In this document: one piece after another, positions 8,922-18,700 of the stretch
Position numbering within the stretch: the stretch's first letter is position 1
Layout of the letters: the number at the start of each line of letters is the position of its first letter
DNA from: Oceanospirillum linum
GTDB taxonomy: Bacteria > Pseudomonadota > Gammaproteobacteria > Pseudomonadales > Halomonadaceae
Direction: 5' to 3'
DNA: 64,000 nucleotides
Assembly (NCBI RefSeq): GCF_001995095.2
Contig: NZ_MTSD02000001.1
Location: 186,001 to 250,000, forward strand
Position numbers and translations under genes: made by a program
Notes under the pieces: model-generated
Databases searched by the model: none
Told to the model about the DNA's origin: nothing
Seen by the model: only the letters and a program-made list of their open reading frames with translations

Positions 8922-9851
8922 ACGCTTATTGATGGCATCCTGCAAAAAACCTGCAGGCATAGCCCTGGATTCATTCGTAAAGTCGGTCCGGGCACCATTT
9001 TCATCAACCCAGCAGCTCACCAGGCGGGCAGGAGTCATATCAAAATAGATATTGCGCGGCTGGACAAAATCAATCACAGGTAACTGAAGCTCATCCCCGG
9101 CAATCTCTTCCAGTTCAATTTCGTCAGCCCTGCGATGGCTGTGCTTAAAGCTCTCCGCCGCCACAAAGACAGGCACATCATGATCCTTTGCAGCCAGGGC
9201 CACCAGATAGGTGCCGGCCTTATTCACCACGGCCCCATCCTCCAGTATGCTGTCAGCACCCAGAAGCACCACATCAGCGCTGCTGATAAAGCACCCCAGC
9301 TGCGCCTCCGCAATATAGGTTGTGTCTATCTTCAGCTCAGACAAAGCACGGGCCAGGCGACGGCCTTCAACACCGGGCCGGGCCTCTGTCATAATGACCC
9401 TGCAGTCTGCCGTCTGCATCGTCTCCAGGATAGCCAGAACCGTAGTGCTGTAGCTGTGGGTCAGAATAACACTACCCGGGGGAATCTGTGGGCTAAGGGC
9501 CTGAACAATGGCTTTTCCGGCCTGAACAGAAGACTGCTGCAGAGCTCCAGCCTGTTCCATAGCAAACTGACGGGCGTTCTCCATCGCATCTTCCGGCATA
9601 AACGCCAGCTGCTCTATCCAACGCTGCATAACATTCCACAGAACCGCCATACTGGGCCGGGCCAGCTGCATCTGCATCGCCAGATCCAAAAGTTCACTTT
9701 TCAGATCAGCAGGGCTTTGTGCATCACAGGTATTAGCGTACTCCTTCAGGTCTTCCAGAGCACTTCGCGAAAGCTCACTACCGCCTTTGCGAATATCTTC
9801 TTTTACCGCCCGGATACGACGCTCTTTAAACTGATCGTTATTGATATACAT
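8907..9851 (-). CDS. eIF-2B alpha/beta/delta-like protein (MtnA / ribose-1,5-bisphosphate isomerase superfamily)
   Basis: 314 aa. The N-terminal helical region is followed by a Rossmann-like core with ILTHSYSTTVLA, MTEARPGVEGRRLA, VVLLGADSILEDGAVVNKAGTYLVA and the C-terminal FDMTPARLV, all hallmarks of the eIF-2B-related family. Bacterial members are often annotated as translation factors, but related proteins are sugar-phosphate isomerases (methylthioribose-1-P, ribose-1,5-bisphosphate). The next gene is KDPG aldolase, 66 bases away on the same strand, which favours a role in sugar-phosphate metabolism. Substrate unknown. Confidence 0.78.
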   Translation of the reverse strand: MYINNDQFKERRIRAVKEDIRKGGSELSRSALEDLKEYANTCDAQSPADLKSELLDLAMQMQLARPSMAVLWNVMQRWIEQLAFMPEDAMENARQFAMEQAGALQQSSVQAGKAIVQALSPQIPPGSVILTHSYSTTVLAILETMQTADCRVIMTEARPGVEGRRLARALSELKIDTTYIAEAQLGCFISSADVVLLGADSILEDGAVVNKAGTYLVALAAKDHDVPVFVAAESFKHSHRRADEIELEEIAGDELQLPVIDFVQPRNIYFDMTPARLVSCWVDENGARTDFTNESRAMPAGFLQDAINKRKNRS

Positions 9852-9917
9852 ACCAGAGATGGTCCTTATTTGTGTCTGATCCGAAAGTTTCTGTTACTCA
9901 ACATTCATCCGGGGGCG

Positions 9918-10550
9918 CTAGAGCTTCCCTAACAATTGCTGAAGCTGGCTGAGCCGGTTAACCACGGACTGGCGGTCATTATCCGCAAGGATCTGAGGTG
10001 TTACCAGCCAGGATCCACCGACGACCGGTACATTCTTCAGCGCCAGGTAGTCCATCATGTTTTTCGGGGTGATGCCGCCGGTCGGACAAAAAAGAATGTC
10101 CTGCAAAGGTGCGCCTATGGCCTTCAGCAGATGAGCTCCCCCCGCTGCTTCAGCCGGAAAAAACTTCTGCAGGCCAAAGCCATAATCCCTTGCCCGCATC
10201 GCCTCAGAAGGTGTCATAACACCGGGCAAAAAGGGTACCGGGCAATCCTGACCGGCATCCAGCAACGGATCCGTTGCCCCCGGAGCAACAATAAAATCAG
10301 CACCAGCATCCACTGCCCCGGCTATCTGATAGCTTTTCAGCACTGTTCCGGCACCAATGGAAAGTTCAGGAAAATGGCGGTTAAGGTACTCTATTACCTG
10401 CAGTGCCGCAGGGGTTCTGAGCGTCACCTCCAGATGTTTCATGCCGGCTTCAATAAAACAGCTGCCAATCCAGTCCGCCTGTTGTACAGACTCCAGCACC
10501 AAAACAGGCAGTACTTTCTGTTGGCTTAGCTGAGATAAAAACATAGACAC
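9918..10550 (-). CDS. eda: 2-dehydro-3-deoxy-phosphogluconate (KDPG) aldolase
   Basis: 210 aa class I aldolase. Catalytic Glu in HLEVTLRT (about residue 40), Schiff-base lysine in QKFFPAEAAGG (about 128) and phosphate-binding PTGGITPKNM. It splits KDPG (and KHG) to pyruvate and glyceraldehyde-3-phosphate (or glyoxylate). No edd, zwf or glk is near, so the partner pathway is not visible. Probably cotranscribed with the eIF-2B-like gene downstream. Confidence 0.93.
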   Translation of the reverse strand: MSMFLSQLSQQKVLPVLVLESVQQADWIGSCFIEAGMKHLEVTLRTPAALQVIEYLNRHFPELSIGAGTVLKSYQIAGAVDAGADFIVAPGATDPLLDAGQDCPVPFLPGVMTPSEAMRARDYGFGLQKFFPAEAAGGAHLLKAIGAPLQDILFCPTGGITPKNMMDYLALKNVPVVGGSWLVTPQILADNDRQSVVNRLSQLQQLLGKL

Positions 10551-10610
10551 TCCTAAATTTTGCCCGCCTGAAAGATGAAACGAAACAGCGCTTACTCCAA
10601 TCTCAATAAA

Positions 10611-11852
10611 TCACGACATAGCGGGCCTCTGATCCAGCTTGCGCTTCAGCACCCACATCATAACCGGTTGAGCGAGAACGAAAATCAGCGTTATTGTACT
10701 CAGTATCACCATACCCTGTAATACCCCGTGCTCATCAGCAGTCAGCACCCACGAGCTGCCAACCGCCGCGATGCCCGTTGAAACATGCTGAAAAGCAAAC
10801 TGAGCCGAGGTGTAGGCCGCCCGCTCATGGGCTTCCGGTGTCTGACTGGTCAAAGCATTCTGCGCCACTCTGCGGGCCGATGAAAACACCATAAATCCGG
10901 CAAAAATAAAAGGCACCAAGGCCAGTTCCGGCTGCTGCATAAAACCAAACCAAAGCACCAGGGCAAGGCCAAGGCAGACCACGGTTCCCGTCCCCAGACT
11001 TCCGAAACGATCCGTCAGATAACCCGTCACCTGCATACCGATAAGAGATGCACCACCTCCGATCATATACAGTTCACCAATGCGTTCACGGGGAAAGCCC
11101 AGATTGAACTGGATATAAGCAGAAAGATTGGGAACCAGCAGAAAGTTGCCAAACATAGAAACCACGACCAGCATCAGAGCCCAGCGCGTCAGGGATTTAT
11201 TGAGCAGTGAGAAAACACCTGTGGCGGGCTTGCCTTTATGTTTCCCCTTATGACGGTCCATCTTAGGCAGTAACAGAAAGATCGCCAGCAAGACACTGAT
11301 ACCGCTCAGGGCTATGCCATAAAAAGGGGTCTGCCAACCATGCCAATTGGCCAGTTCAAGACCAAAAGGGATTCCCGCAACCGCAGCAACAGAAAAAGAT
11401 CCCATCGCAATTGCCATCGCTCTGCCCCGCCGCTCCGTTGGCACAACATCAATAATCATCGCCATACCAATGGCTGACGCAGGCCCACCAAAAGCTCCGG
11501 CACAGATCCTTGCCAGCATTAATTCCGCCTGATCTGTCGCCAGAGTGGCCGCGAAGGTACTAAGTGATAAACCTGCTAAAGCCAGCATAGCGATGGCTCG
11601 CCGGTCAAAGCGATCCAGATATTGACTGAGAATAAACCCGGAAGCTGCCGCCGCAAACGTATAGCTGCCACCAATAAGCCCCAGGTCTGACATGGGAATA
11701 TTCAGATCCCGGGCAAAGTCCGGCCCCAGGGGCATCACCATCATAAAATCGACGATATTAATAAACTGAATCAGGGTCACCAGAATGACAACCCGCCATT
11801 CGCCGGGTGCTGCACCAGAGCGCAGAGAGTGGTCTGGGGGTTGTGAGTACAT
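10611..11852 (-). CDS. major facilitator superfamily transporter
   Basis: 413 aa from the ATG at 11852 (GGAG five bases upstream); the longer frame to 12056 overlaps norR and is not needed. Twelve hydrophobic segments. The first helix carries FINIVDFMMVMPLGPDFA, typical of arabinose-efflux-like MFS proteins, and YLDRFDRRAIAML is the cytoplasmic loop 2-3 motif. The Ala-rich middle includes GAFGGPASAIGMAMIIDVVP. Probably exports a small compound; substrate unknown. Confidence 0.82.
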   Translation of the reverse strand: MYSQPPDHSLRSGAAPGEWRVVILVTLIQFINIVDFMMVMPLGPDFARDLNIPMSDLGLIGGSYTFAAAASGFILSQYLDRFDRRAIAMLALAGLSLSTFAATLATDQAELMLARICAGAFGGPASAIGMAMIIDVVPTERRGRAMAIAMGSFSVAAVAGIPFGLELANWHGWQTPFYGIALSGISVLLAIFLLLPKMDRHKGKHKGKPATGVFSLLNKSLTRWALMLVVVSMFGNFLLVPNLSAYIQFNLGFPRERIGELYMIGGGASLIGMQVTGYLTDRFGSLGTGTVVCLGLALVLWFGFMQQPELALVPFIFAGFMVFSSARRVAQNALTSQTPEAHERAAYTSAQFAFQHVSTGIAAVGSSWVLTADEHGVLQGMVILSTITLIFVLAQPVMMWVLKRKLDQRPAMS

Positions 11853-11976
11853 CGGGGCTCCATAGTCGGAACAAAAGAGTGCTGCGGTCTGAAAAAAGAG
11901 AATAAGATCAAAAAGAGAGGCATAAAGCCCCTCTGAAGCACTCAAGTATACTCCCTGAGAAGCAATAGCTCGATAT

Positions 11977-13739
11977 CTATGATGCCCCAGGGTCAACAGA
12001 AACCTGTCGCACAACTCCGATACCAAGCCGCTTTGCCAGACGTACCAGATTTGCACGGTCGGTCTTCAGCTTACGGGCGCTTTTGGCCCAGTTACCCTCA
12101 GATGCGGTTAGGGTCGCAATAATCAGCTTCCGCTGAAATGCCTCTGTTGCGGTTTTCAGCCCCTGCTCCGGGTCAAAACCAGCACTCCCTGTCTCTGATA
12201 ACTGGCGAGCCTTGTCAGCAGTAGCCGCCACCGATGCCGCCCGTTGCAAAGGTGGCTCTGAAACCTTGTCCGCAGACGATGGGATATCCCCCAGATGGCA
12301 GCACTGAATTCGAACCATAGGTTTGATGGCACCGGGCCCCTCTGCAGAGCTATTCACTTCTGGCCTACTCACATCCGCGCTGGCAATTAAAGCAGCCCGG
12401 CCAATGACATGCCCAAGCTCCCGGACATTGCCCGGCCAGGGATAAGCTTCCAGAAGTTGCCGGGCACCTTCTTCCAGCAATAACTGCTCCAACCCCAATT
12501 TACGGCGGGACAGCTCCATAAAATACCCCGCCAGCAGGCTGATATCGCCATGGCGCTCCCTCAGGGGGGGGGAACCCTGATCGGATAGACACTCAAACGA
12601 TGATAAAGATCAGCCCGAAAACGATTTCGCTCCACCTCATGCTGTAAAACGCGATTCGTTGCAGCTAAAACCCGTACATTAACGTTAGAGACCCGATCCT
12701 GCCCAACCGGCTGAATTTCCTGATTTTGCAAAGCTCTTAGTAACTTACTTTGTGCAGCCAGAGGCAGTTCGCCGATCTCATCCAGAAACAGCGTTCCCCC
12801 ATCGGCCAAACTGAATTTCCCTTCCCGGTTTCGCTCAGCACCAGTAAAAGCCCCTTTAATATGACCAAACAGTTCGCTTTCCACCAGGTGTTCAGGAATT
12901 GCGGCACAATTCACATACACCAAAGGCTCTTTGGCACGCTGCGAAAGCCCATGCAGGGTACGGGCAACCAACTCCTTACCGACGCCCGTTTCCCCCTCAA
13001 TAAGAATGGCAAAATCAGACGGAGCCACAAGGGCCAACTCCTGTTTCAGCTTTTGCATCACAGCGCTGTCACCAATCAGCTCACCACCATCTTTGATCAG
13101 TGCCTCTTGAGTCAACTCATGGATCACATTGCGGGTATGGACAGAGTCAGCTTCCAGATGCTGCAACAGCATAGCGGTTTTCAGGCTGGCCGCCGCCATG
13201 GCCGCCATCACCTCCAGAGTCTGTGAGGGGATATGTTCAAAGGCGTCAGGGGTCATACTATCCAATGTCAGCACACCAATCAGCTGCCCATCAGATTGCA
13301 ACGGAAGTCCCATACAGGCGTGTACCGGCAGGTCACCGGAAAAGCCCTGTAACATACCATCGTAGGGGTCTGGCAGGTCACATCCAAACTCAAAAAGCAC
13401 AGGGGTTTCTGACCGGCAGATCGCCTCAAAGCGCGGGTGCGAGCGAATCTCAAAACGGCGTCCCAGAGCATCGGCTCCCAGCCCTTTCTGAGCCAGCGGC
13501 TTAAGCTCATGTCCCATACGCTGTAACAGAACCACCGCATCACAGGGAACACTGCTTCTCACCGCAGTTAGCAGACGATTGAAGCGGTCCTGCGCACTCA
13601 GGCTATCGGCAAGATCAATCGCCAGCTGCAGCAGGGTGCTCTGGCTGACAGGGGATACCCCGGAGCTACCCTCCCCGTGGGCCGCTTTTACAAAGATGTC
13701 GCCAGACTTTATTAAGGAGGTATCCGTTTTCTCAGACAT
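11977..13739 (-). pseudogene. norR: NorR-type nitric-oxide-sensing sigma54 activator, frameshifted at C9
   Basis: The first frame (13739-12561) has an N-terminal GAF domain (about residues 30-185) and an AAA+ domain with Walker A GETGVGKE, sigma54-contact GAFTGA and Walker B GTLFLDEIGEL. It runs to RLSVYPIRVPPP and stops. The second frame (to 11977) continues with the rest of the AAA+ domain (WPGNVRELGHVI) and a Fis-type helix-turn-helix (ANLVRLAKRLG). The frames meet at nine consecutive C. The family sequence VPPLRER would need seven. NorR/FhpR senses NO through GAF-bound iron and activates hmp, which is divergent here. It may be a sequencing error, a true mutation or a phase-variable tract. 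Confidence 0.88.
12564..12572. repeat. homopolymer G9 (C9 on the coding strand) in norR
   Basis: Nine consecutive G on the plus strand where the conserved VPPLRER codons should lie. The length sets the frame: 7 or 10 would keep norR open, and 9 closes it with an immediate TGA. Confidence 0.9.
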
Positions 13740-13822
13740 AGGTCACACCATTACCGGCCTATCGTTCAATCAGAGGAATCTTCACTAAAGCATACGCCGC
13801 CTCAGCAAACAATATGGTTCAT

Positions 13823-13833
13823 GTCATTTTGAC
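13823..13833. promoter_or_regulatory. NorR-type enhancer site GTCA-N3-TGAC
   Basis: GTCATTTTGAC fits the GT-N7-AC core of NorR/FhpR enhancers and lies about 120 bases upstream of the sigma54 promoter of hmp. NorR promoters usually have three such sites; the others are not clear here. Confidence 0.55.
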
Positions 13834-13943
13834 CTAAAAATACTTTTTAGACCTACTCAATAAAAGATCTATTTGACTCTTTTATAAATAAGAAAACAAA
13901 TAAAAAATCATAACATACTGATTAAAAAGACTTTTTAACATCT

Positions 13944-13957
13944 GGCACACCCAGTGC
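13944..13957 (+). promoter_or_regulatory. sigma54 (-24/-12) promoter of hmp
   Basis: TGGCAC followed by TGCTA, with the invariant GG (13944) and GC (13956) separated by exactly ten bases. It lies about 155 bases before the hmp start and matches control by a NorR-class enhancer-binding protein. Confidence 0.75.
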
Positions 13958-14114
13958 TAATACCTGTATTACCGCACAGCATAATCCACTCCAGGCTCCG
14001 GCTCAGCGGAATGAGCCTGACAGCCAGGGTCATAGGGATCGATGCACCGGACAGGTGCTTTGCGGCACTCAGCTACTTAGAAATCAGTTACTTATAAAAA
14101 GGTTTTACACTGCT

Positions 14115-15314
14115 ATGCTTACACCAAACCAGATCGACATTGTTAAAAGTACTATCCCACTGCTTGAAAGCGCAGGCAGCAAAATCACTGAACACTTTTA
14201 CACCCGTATGTTCAGTCACAATCCTGAGCTTAAAAACATCTTCAATATGAGCCATCAACACTCAGGCCGCCAATCCGTGGCTCTGTTTAATGCCGTCGCC
14301 GCCTATGCCCGCTATGTTGATGACTTGCCGGTATTACAAGCCGCCGTTGAGCGCATCGCCCATAAACACACCAGCTTTAATATCCGCCCTGAACAATATG
14401 GAATTGTCGGCCACCACCTGATCCACACGCTGAAGGAACTGGCCCCGGATGCCTTTACCCTAGAAGTTGAAGACGCCTGGACCGCGGCTTATCAGCAGCT
14501 GGCAGATATCTTTATTCAGCGGGAAGAAGCACTTTATAAGGAAAATGCCCAAAGCCTCGGTGGCTGGGAAGGTCCACGCCGCTTTCGCCTTGAGACCAGC
14601 AAACAGGAATCTGAACGGGTTAAAAGCTTTATCTTTATTCCGGTTGACCAACAACCGGTGGTGGCCTACAAGCCGGGACAGTACGTGGGTATTCGCGTTA
14701 AACCCAGCCACTCTGAATTTGAAGAGATCCGTCAATATTCATTATCTGATGCCTCAAACGGCAGCAGCTATCGCATCTCCGTTAAGCAGGAAAAAGGTGA
14801 AGTCGATGGCCTTGTATCTAATTTCCTGCATGATGAACTGATGGTTGGCGATGAGGTTGACCTGTTTGCACCAGCCGGTGATTTCTACTTCACTGACCGG
14901 CAGCAGCCTGTTGTCCTTATCTCAGCAGGGGTTGGCATTACACCGATGATCGCAACGCTGGAGACACTGGCACGTTTGCAATACAAACACCCGGTCAGTT
15001 TCCTGCATGCCTGCGAAAATGACGCGCAACACTCCTTTAAACACCGGATTAAGGAACTGAGTAAACATCTTAGTTTTTCCGCCCATACCTGGTATAACCA
15101 GAGCCAAGATGATCATAGTGTCGCGGTTAATGGCCTGCATACCGGACTGATGTCACTGGAGGCTATTCAATCAGAGCTTCCCGTGTCAGCGGGGGATTTT
15201 TACCTGTGCGGCCCGGTTGCCTTCATGGCCTTTATTAAAAAGCAGCTACTGGAGCTGGGTGTCAGATCAGAGCAAATTCACTATGAGGTATTTGGCCCCC
15301 ACGCCGACCTTTAA
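14115..15314 (+). CDS. hmp: flavohaemoglobin (nitric oxide dioxygenase)
   Basis: 399 aa from the ATG at 14115 (MLTPNQIDIVKSTIPLL), the family start; the upstream in-frame ATG at 14055 is not needed. The globin domain (1-140) has the proximal histidine in AHKHTSFNIRPEQY. The FAD domain contains RQYSLSDA, and the NAD domain contains SAGVGITPM, CENDAQH and YLCGPVAFM. It oxidises NO to nitrate with O2 and NADH. Regulated by the divergent NorR-type gene, judging by the sigma54 promoter and GT-N7-AC site. Confidence 0.95.
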   Translation: MLTPNQIDIVKSTIPLLESAGSKITEHFYTRMFSHNPELKNIFNMSHQHSGRQSVALFNAVAAYARYVDDLPVLQAAVERIAHKHTSFNIRPEQYGIVGHHLIHTLKELAPDAFTLEVEDAWTAAYQQLADIFIQREEALYKENAQSLGGWEGPRRFRLETSKQESERVKSFIFIPVDQQPVVAYKPGQYVGIRVKPSHSEFEEIRQYSLSDASNGSSYRISVKQEKGEVDGLVSNFLHDELMVGDEVDLFAPAGDFYFTDRQQPVVLISAGVGITPMIATLETLARLQYKHPVSFLHACENDAQHSFKHRIKELSKHLSFSAHTWYNQSQDDHSVAVNGLHTGLMSLEAIQSELPVSAGDFYLCGPVAFMAFIKKQLLELGVRSEQIHYEVFGPHADL

Positions 15315-15374
15315 GCTTCAACGGCGCAAGGCCGCCTGACACTGCATACAGGCGGATTCCCCGCCCCTTTAGCA

Positions 15375-15413
15375 AAATACCCCGACAGATCGATGATCCG
15401 TCGGGGTATTTTG
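15375..15413. terminator. terminator between hmp and ybfF
   Basis: Twelve-base stem AAATACCCCGAC / GTCGGGGTATTT followed by T. It can act in both directions for the converging genes. Confidence 0.85.
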
Positions 15414-15470
15414 TACTCAAATGTCAGCACCCGCTATTAGCTTTTTTGCTTCAGGTATTAACTTTTTACA

Positions 15471-16247
15471 TCAGGTATTCAGAAAGGCCTGCACATGAGC
15501 CAGAAAATCCAGTGGTTTCTCCGCATGCAGCCAATGACCGCAGCCTGACATGGTAATCAGCTGATTTTGTGGAAACAGAAGGTCAATCTGTCCCTGATAG
15601 CCATCTTCAACATAATGCGAAAGCTCACCGCGAATAAAAAGCGAAGGCTTACTAAAAGCCTGGCCCGTCGGTGCCTTAACCACGGCATCATAATCCGCAT
15701 TAATCTGCTCAAGGCCCATGCGCCAACCCAGCTTACCATTCGGTTTCTTTTCCAGATTAGTACTCAGAAACTGACGCACACCCAGAGTATCCAGATGCTC
15801 CGCCATCAGGGTATCCGCTTCTTTACGACTGGCAGCACCACCGGCATTCTGCACCGCGTAGAGAGCGGCTAACACCTCATCATGGCCGTGGCCATATTCT
15901 ACCGGTGCGATATCGGCCACAACCAGTTTCTCAATACGCTCAGGGTGATTCAGTGCCAATTGCATCGCAACCTTGCCGCCCATGGAGTGCCCGAGAATAT
16001 GAGCTTCTTCCAACTGCAGACTGTCCATCAGCGCCAGCACATCACTCGCCATCGCAGGATAACTCATCCCCTCCACGTGGGGAGAGCGGCCATGATTACG
16101 CAGATCCAGAGCGATCACACGATATTGCTCCGCAAACTTTTTACTTAAAGTGCGCCAGTTATCCGCTGAACCAAACAAACCATGGATAATGATCAGCGGA
16201 AAACCTTCTCCCTGCTCCGTATAAAACAGTGTGGGGCGATCTGACAT
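15471..16247 (-). CDS. ybfF: alpha/beta hydrolase, YbfF-type esterase
   Basis: 258 aa. HGLFGSADNW (oxyanion hole), nucleophile elbow GHSMGG (about residue 90), the invariant ALDLRNHGRS, and the catalytic histidine in GCGHWLHAEKP. The sequence follows E. coli YbfF closely; that enzyme hydrolyses short-chain and acyl-CoA esters in the cytoplasm. AGGTATAT precedes the ATG. Confidence 0.87.
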   Translation of the reverse strand: MSDRPTLFYTEQGEGFPLIIIHGLFGSADNWRTLSKKFAEQYRVIALDLRNHGRSPHVEGMSYPAMASDVLALMDSLQLEEAHILGHSMGGKVAMQLALNHPERIEKLVVADIAPVEYGHGHDEVLAALYAVQNAGGAASRKEADTLMAEHLDTLGVRQFLSTNLEKKPNGKLGWRMGLEQINADYDAVVKAPTGQAFSKPSLFIRGELSHYVEDGYQGQIDLLFPQNQLITMSGCGHWLHAEKPLDFLAHVQAFLNT

Positions 16248-16391
16248 CCTATATACCTCCGAACCGTGTCATCAAACATAGAAAGGCTATCGAAACAGCG
16301 CCGTATTATGCAGCGCCCGCCGGGCTTGCGCCACTATGAGCCCCTTAATCGTGCCATAGCCGTCAAGGCGCATGCTCAATGAAATACCGGA

Positions 16392-16913
16392 TCAGGCAAC
16401 CTGCAGCTGATACCGGCTCACCTCATCAACGCCAGCATTCAGAATCCCCCTAAGCCGGAGCTGTTTGCGGAACTCACACAGCGTCGGTAGCTGATCAAAG
16501 CGGAAAAAGTGCGCCTGACACTGACAGTCCGTCGCCCCAAGATCTTTGACCGGTATTTCAGCCGTGGGCAGATCCTGCAGCACGCTCGCCCAGTCATGTT
16601 CACGGGGTTCTTTGTCTTCGGTCATCCACAGGCAAAGAAACTCCATCTCAGGGCGGATATAATCCAGGTGCCAGTGACAACGTTCACTGATGCTCAAATG
16701 ATGCCTGAGCCTGGCGTGTAGCCCCCCTGGGCCAAAAGCACTGCCCACGTAGGCGTAAAAGCCCGGTGAAAACTTGGTTTCTGTCAGTTTACCAACGCGA
16801 ATGGTTTTAGCATGTTTCATCTCGAAAAAAATCAGGTAAGAACCCTTTTCTTTCGGTAGCTGACGGGTCAGTTCAGCAATATCGAGACGCGACAGGTCTT
16901 TTATTTTTTTCAT
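16392..16913 (-). CDS. DUF123 / GIY-YIG family protein
   Basis: 173 aa. The GIY-YIG-like pair appears as GSYLI and FYAYVGSAFGPGGL, then RLRHH and CHWHLDYI and the Cys-rich GATDCQCQAHFFRF, as in the DUF123 family. Archaeal and bacterial members are often annotated as endonucleases, but activity is unproven. The first 20 residues are helical and Lys-rich. AGGGATCCT precedes the ATG. Confidence 0.8.
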   Translation of the reverse strand: MKKIKDLSRLDIAELTRQLPKEKGSYLIFFEMKHAKTIRVGKLTETKFSPGFYAYVGSAFGPGGLHARLRHHLSISERCHWHLDYIRPEMEFLCLWMTEDKEPREHDWASVLQDLPTAEIPVKDLGATDCQCQAHFFRFDQLPTLCEFRKQLRLRGILNAGVDEVSRYQLQVA

Positions 16914-17058
16914 AGGATCCCTGTTAGCATTCTTGAGTCTGTGTTTCTATATTAGGTTCAGGTACTTTTTATTATTGGTTGCCTGGCCCTTTTTATTTAG
17001 TGGTAATAGCTTATATCGCTATTGATCATACTTATCGCAAGCATGAAGGAGACAGATC

Positions 17059-17301
17059 ATGGATCTATCCACTCACAACATGACCAACCTGTTTAACCAG
17101 CTTGGCCTGCCCAGCGACGAGACATCTATCCAACAATTTATCAGAGATAACGCCCCTATTCCGGCTGACCAGCCCATCTATGAAGCCAGCTGCTTTACCG
17201 ATGTTCAGGCAGCCTTTTTAGCCCAGGGTCTGGATGAGGACTCCGACTGGAGTGAGGTTATCGATACGTTACACAGCGCACTGTCTGAACCAGCAAAGTA
17301 A
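17059..17301 (+). CDS. DUF2789 family protein
   Basis: 80 aa, helical and acidic. MTNLFNQLGLPSDETSIQQFI and the end QAAFLAQGLDEDSDWSEVIDTL are typical of DUF2789, a small conserved family of unknown function in marine gammaproteobacteria and Pseudomonas. GAAGGAGA lies ideally before the ATG. Confidence 0.85.
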   Translation: MDLSTHNMTNLFNQLGLPSDETSIQQFIRDNAPIPADQPIYEASCFTDVQAAFLAQGLDEDSDWSEVIDTLHSALSEPAK

Positions 17302-17911
17302 TATAGACTGAACCGGTCAGGCGGCGTAATGCACCTGCCGTAAACGATACAAAATAAGAGCAAATCTTTCAATTTAAGAAACATAAATTCCACTACCCAG
17401 AGAATACCGTTCAGGCAGACCCGTTTTACGGGTGGCCGGACGGTACCTCGCACCGAAAAAACATCAGGCTTTCAGAGGAATACTTGTCAGAAGCTTTATC
17501 TGCCCTCAGGATATATTGCATCAGCTCCCCCAGGGCGATATCCTGTTATCTCTGTGTTTTAGCCTATTCAACTTCAGCGTTACATCGACGGTATATGACA
17601 ATAAAAAGTGAGCCTCCCAGTTGCCACTCTGCAACGCATATAAAATCCCCAGACTATTTCATTCTGCCGAATTCATCAGAATTCCCGGCAACATACTTCA
17701 GATCAGCCCTCTCATCACACTTTTTTGCCAACGCAACCACTGTGATTAAATCAGGTTCTGGCACGACATCTTTCTTTTACACCGGCCTGCAATCCGTTAG
17801 TCTGCTAAAAAACAATAGCCAGCACGATAAACGATTTGCAGTCAGTAATCGCAACCTGGCAGCAGGCATTGGGTTAAGGCCAAAGAATTTTCAGCAAGTG
17901 AGGCAGCATTA
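17302..17911. other. 610-base intergenic region
   Basis: No gene I can support. A 142-codon open frame (17484-17912) has no ribosome site, no family resemblance and an erratic composition rich in Ser, His and Cys. The promoter of the amidotransferase gene probably lies at its right end. Confidence 0.4.
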
Positions 17912-18619
17912 ATGCGAATACATGTTTTTCAGCATGTTCCCTATGAAGGGCCGGGCAATATCGCCCGCTGGGCAGAAAAAAATGGCCACACACTGACCAC
18001 CACACATCTTTATGAAGGTGAAGCACTGCCATCCCATGATGACTATGATCTGCTCATGATTCTTGGTGGCCCCATGAGTGCCAACGATGATTTCAATGTT
18101 GACTGGATGCAAGCGGAAAAGCGCTTTATTCGTGAGGCGATGGCACAGGATAAAATGTTACTCGGCATCTGTCTGGGCTCTCAGCTTATCGCAAGGGTAC
18201 TGGGCGCGACGGTCAGCAAAAACGAAGACCGTGAGATCGGCTGGTTCCCCATCACCGCAACGCCTAATGCCATGGTTCTGGGGCTGCCCCAGCAGTTTCA
18301 GGCCTTCCACTGGCATGGCGACACCTTTACCCTGCCGGAAGGTGCTAAATCCATCGGCAGCAGCGAAGGCTGTGCTCAGCAAGGCTTTATCTATCAGGAT
18401 CGGGTTGTAGCGCTGCAGTTTCACCTGGAAACCACCCCAGAGGCTGCCCGTGAACTGGTGGATGCCTGTCGGCATGAGATTGATGAAGAAGGCCCTCACA
18501 CCCAGCCTGCAGAAGCGATGCTGGTGGACTTTGAACTCTTCTCTGAGGCGAATCAGCGTATGGAGCAGATCATGGGCTATATGCAGGCTCAGCTGGAGGC
18601 CACTGCCACCGTGAGCTGA
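17912..18619 (+). CDS. class I glutamine amidotransferase (GMP synthase-like)
   Basis: 235 aa. The nucleophile is in LLGICLGSQLIA (about residue 91) and the catalytic histidine in LQFHLETTPE (about 170); GGPMSANDD matches the family. It is a stand-alone glutaminase domain of the GuaA-N-like type (YfeJ-like). Such proteins act on unknown acceptors, sometimes gamma-glutamyl compounds. GAGGC lies eight to nine bases before the ATG. Monocistronic with a strong terminator. Confidence 0.85.
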   Translation: MRIHVFQHVPYEGPGNIARWAEKNGHTLTTTHLYEGEALPSHDDYDLLMILGGPMSANDDFNVDWMQAEKRFIREAMAQDKMLLGICLGSQLIARVLGATVSKNEDREIGWFPITATPNAMVLGLPQQFQAFHWHGDTFTLPEGAKSIGSSEGCAQQGFIYQDRVVALQFHLETTPEAARELVDACRHEIDEEGPHTQPAEAMLVDFELFSEANQRMEQIMGYMQAQLEATATVS

Positions 18620-18639
18620 TAACCTCGATCCAGATACAG

Positions 18640-18678
18640 AAAAGCCGGAATATATCAGAGATAGATTCCGGCTTTTTT
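18640..18678 (+). terminator. amidotransferase terminator
   Basis: Twelve-base stem AAAAGCCGGAAT / ATTCCGGCTTTT followed by additional T. Confidence 0.9.
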
Positions 18679-18700
18679 AGTTCAGACTAAACGTCAGGCT

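Noticed and set aside
9135-9932. long antisense frame opposite the eIF-2B-like gene
   Set aside because: His/Arg/Gln-rich composition typical of an antisense shadow; no start signal.
11853-12056. 68-residue N-terminal extension of the MFS transporter
   Set aside because: It overlaps the norR 3' end and lacks a start signal; the ATG at 11852 has a good ribosome site.
17484-17912. 142-codon open frame before the amidotransferase gene
   Set aside because: No ribosome site, unusual Ser/His/Cys-rich composition and no family resemblance; it is probably chance in a noncoding gap.
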